A DNA stretch of 64,000 nt from Verrucomicrobiota bacterium (GTDB lineage: Bacteria > Verrucomicrobiota > Verrucomicrobiia > Opitutales > UBA953): the NCBI GenBank assembly GCA_014193315.1, contig BJHS01000006.1, positions 80,328 through 144,327 on the forward strand. The letters are read 5' to 3'. The position numbers were made by a program, and so were the translations under genes. The first letter of the stretch is position 1, and every line of letters begins with the position of its first letter. Of this stretch, positions 62,071 through 64,000 are shown one piece after another. Under the pieces are notes generated by a model. The model was not told where the DNA came from, made no database searches, and saw nothing but the letters and a program-made list of their open reading frames with translations.

Positions 62071-63138
62071 TTACGCTTTCACCAAGGCACGGCGGGCGCG
62101 GACCGCGGCGGCCAGGCCGTCGAGGACAGGGACGGTCTGCGCGAACGAGATGCAGGCATCGGTGATGCTGCAACCGTAGGCGGAGGCGGCGCCCCCTTTC
62201 CAATCCTGGCGGCCTTCCACCAAGTGGCTCTCGATCATGATGCCGCCGATGGCGGAGGCGCCGGCGGCGACCTGGGCCGCGATGTCGGCCGCGACGAGGG
62301 GTTGGCGACGGTGATCCTTCGAGCTGTTGCCGTGGGAGCAGTCGATGACGATCCGAGAGGTGAGCCCCGCCTTCTGAATCCGGGTGGCGGCATCGGCGAC
62401 GCCTTCGGCGCCGTAATTCGGCCCCTTGCTCGAGCCCCGGAGAATGACATGGGCGTCCGGGTTGCCGGACGTCTGGAAAATCGCCACGACCCCATCCTTG
62501 GTCACGGAGGGGAACCAGTGCGAGGAACGGGCGGAGAGGCACGCATCCACGGCGACCTGAATGGAACCATCGGTGCCATTCTTAAAACCCACCGGCATGG
62601 AGAGACCCGAGGCCAGTTCGCGGTGGATCTGGCTCTCCGTGGTCCGGGCGCCGATTGCGCCATAGGCCACCAGGTCGGCGAGGTACTGAGGGGTGATCGG
62701 GTCGAGGAATTCGGTCGCGGCCGGCAGGCCTCCGTCGGCGATATCGGCCAGCAGGCGACGCGCGAGGCGCAGGCCATCGTTGATCTTGAAGGAACCATCG
62801 ACCTCGGGGTCGTTGATCAAACCCTTCCAGCCCACGGTGGTCCGGGGCTTCTCGAAGTAGACGCGCATGACCACCAGCAGGTCCGCGGCATGCTTCCGGG
62901 CCTCCTGGTCTAGCAGGGCGGCATACTCCATGGCCGCCTTGGGGTCATGGACGGAGCAAGGCCCGACGATGACCAGCAGGCGGTCATCCTGCCCGGCGAT
63001 GATCCGGGCGGAGTCCTTGCGGGCCTGAGCGACGACCTCGGTGGCCCTTTCCGTGGGGCGCAACTCATGCAGGACCACGGCCGGGGACAGCAGGGGGAGT
63101 TGGGTGCGGATACGCAGGTCGTCCGTGTTGTGGTACAT
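62071..63138 (-). CDS. 3-deoxy-7-phosphoheptulonate (DAHP) synthase, class I
   Basis: 355 residues from the ATG at 63138. First step of the shikimate pathway. Class I (AroG/F/H type) blocks are LLVIVGPCSVHDPKAAMEYA, VMRVYFEKPRTTVGWKGLINDP, GARTTESQIHRELASGLSMPVGFKNGT, and VIDCSHGNSSKDHRRQ. The isozyme type (Phe-, Tyr- or Trp-regulated) cannot be told. It opens the minus-strand run and is followed by the Lrp gene. Confidence 0.95.
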   Translation of the reverse strand: MYHNTDDLRIRTQLPLLSPAVVLHELRPTERATEVVAQARKDSARIIAGQDDRLLVIVGPCSVHDPKAAMEYAALLDQEARKHAADLLVVMRVYFEKPRTTVGWKGLINDPEVDGSFKINDGLRLARRLLADIADGGLPAATEFLDPITPQYLADLVAYGAIGARTTESQIHRELASGLSMPVGFKNGTDGSIQVAVDACLSARSSHWFPSVTKDGVVAIFQTSGNPDAHVILRGSSKGPNYGAEGVADAATRIQKAGLTSRIVIDCSHGNSSKDHRRQPLVAADIAAQVAAGASAIGGIMIESHLVEGRQDWKGGAASAYGCSITDACISFAQTVPVLDGLAAAVRARRALVKA

Positions 63139-63259
63139 CGTAGGAGGCCTTTCCCGAAGGAAAAGAGCGTCAAATGAAGGGTAGCCGAGCCCCGGTGTCA
63201 ATGTCTCGTCCCACGCTTGACGGCGGCACCCGACGGTATCAAAACTGTCTCAAAAGCGG

Positions 63260-63733
63260 ATGCCCAAGCCCCTCGCCCATGAAACCTCGGAGCAATCCGG
63301 AGCCTTCCGCACTTTCATCGCGGAGAAAGGCCTGCGGGCGACCCGGCAGCGCATGGCGGTCTTCGAGGCTGCGCGGACCTTGCCTGGCCACTACACCGCC
63401 GAAGACCTACTGAAGAAATCGCGGTCGCTGGATCGCACCGTCTCCCGGGCCACCATCTACCGCGCCATCCCGCTCCTCATCGGCAGCGCGGTGATTCGCG
63501 AGGTCGACGTCGGTCGCGACCACAAGTACTACCTCGCCGAAGTCGGCTCGGCGAATTTCCGCGCGCAGCTCGTCTGCGAGAACTGCGACACCATCGTCGA
63601 GGTCGAGGCCCCGTTCATGGAATGGTACGGCAAGGCCGTGGCCGCCAAGCACGGCATGCGCCCCATCTCCCAGAAACTTCAGGTCACCGCACTCTGCGAA
63701 CGCTGCCAGAAACGCCGGACCGCCCGCCCATGA
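63260..63733 (+). CDS. Fur-family regulator with diverged metal site
   Basis: 157 residues. The winged-helix part is clear ([50 protein letters not shown]). The C-terminal zinc cysteines are Cys106 and Cys109 (CENC), and Cys146 and Cys149 (CERC). The His-rich segment before the first cysteine pair in Fur (HHDH-type) is replaced by SANFRAQLV, so the main metal-sensing site looks incomplete. The stop overlaps the nadA start (ATGA), which suggests a link to NAD synthesis. Confidence 0.88.
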   Translation: MPKPLAHETSEQSGAFRTFIAEKGLRATRQRMAVFEAARTLPGHYTAEDLLKKSRSLDRTVSRATIYRAIPLLIGSAVIREVDVGRDHKYYLAEVGSANFRAQLVCENCDTIVEVEAPFMEWYGKAVAAKHGMRPISQKLQVTALCERCQKRRTARP

Positions 63734-64000
63734 CCACCTACCCGACCGCCGCCATCTTCCCTCCCCTGCCTGCCGGCGGCACGCCGCTATCGGCGCTGCA
63801 GCGGGAAGTCCTCGCCCTGAAGCAGGCGAAGGACGCCCTCATCCTCGCGCACAACTACCAATGCGAGGACATCAAGGGCATCGCCGATTTCGTCGGCGAC
63901 TCGCTCGGCTTGGCCTACAAGGCCGCGGCGGCCAAGCATGCGACCATCGTCTTCTGCGGGGTGCACTTCATGGCGGAAACCGCCAAGATTGTGAACCCGA
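63730..64000 (+). CDS. nadA: quinolinate synthase NadA, N-terminal part
   Basis: First 90 codons only; the gene continues beyond the window. The start [20 protein letters not shown] is followed by the family block [31 protein letters not shown] and a cysteine in [15 protein letters not shown] (Cys76), one of the 4Fe-4S ligands of NadA. It makes quinolinate from iminoaspartate and dihydroxyacetone phosphate for NAD. It overlaps the Fur-family gene by four bases. Confidence 0.95.
   Translation, partial: MTTYPTAAIFPPLPAGGTPLSALQREVLALKQAKDALILAHNYQCEDIKGIADFVGDSLGLAYKAAAAKHATIVFCGVHFMAETAKIVNP

Overview
The window is GC-rich, densely packed bacterial chromosome, about 70 protein genes and one tRNA, with no prophage, transposase, CRISPR array or rRNA visible. 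Several markers point to the Verrucomicrobiota, probably an Opitutae-like lineage. These are a fused lpxC-fabZ gene followed by lpxA, a 971-residue PVC-type haem-binding CxxCH protein, a formylglycine sulfatase, many secreted hydrolases, hprK without visible PTS genes, and SD-poor A/C-rich translation starts. Lipid A, Kdo and Lpt genes show a Gram-negative LPS envelope. The taxon is an inference from gene content, not from a marker comparison.

Layout. 1-7041: the start of an MFS transporter diverges from a hexuronate-type catabolic operon (2-hydroxyacid dehydrogenase, LDH2-family reductase, PfkB kinase, SDR, uxaC), followed closely by two small membrane proteins and a TlpA-like thioredoxin. 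7049-10703 (minus): alr, tsaB, HIT, an unknown gene, nrdR and trpG in near-overlapping order. 10704-11145: gene-free, C-rich repetitive DNA. 11146-15721 (plus): lpxC-fabZ, lpxA, two exported hydrolases and a lipoprotein. 15776-19580 (minus): deoA, ribD and a DEAD-box helicase. 19755-19831: tRNA-His. 19888-25504 (minus): a membrane protein, the PVC cytochrome, groL and groS.

25733-41095 mixes a TPR protein, an M29 peptidase, rluD, a sulfatase, a CDF exporter, thioesterase, MBL and cupin genes, a tandem pair of secreted paralogs, the fabG-acpP-fabF cluster, a CysJ-like flavoprotein, a tandem pair of GH16-fold proteins and an rRNA pseudouridine synthase. 41218-54819 holds folD, pnp, rpsO (with a structured leader), yhbY, ispA, tsf-rpsB, waaA, trpD and hprK. 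54825-63138 (minus) is a long run: DAHP synthase, Lrp, aminotransferase, der, fmt, an LptA/OstA-like gene and lptB, ending in hprK. The window closes with a divergent Fur-family gene overlapping nadA.

Most genes are conserved housekeeping genes. I found no obviously new multi-gene system. The best leads are the tandem GH16-fold proteins that lack the catalytic nucleophile, the tandem secreted paralogs with a secretin-like segment, a Fur-family protein missing its metal-sensing histidines beside nadA, a coiled-coil insertion in EF-Ts, the hairpin-rich rpsO leader, the repetitive gap upstream of lpxC, and the set of nearly abutting convergent gene pairs.
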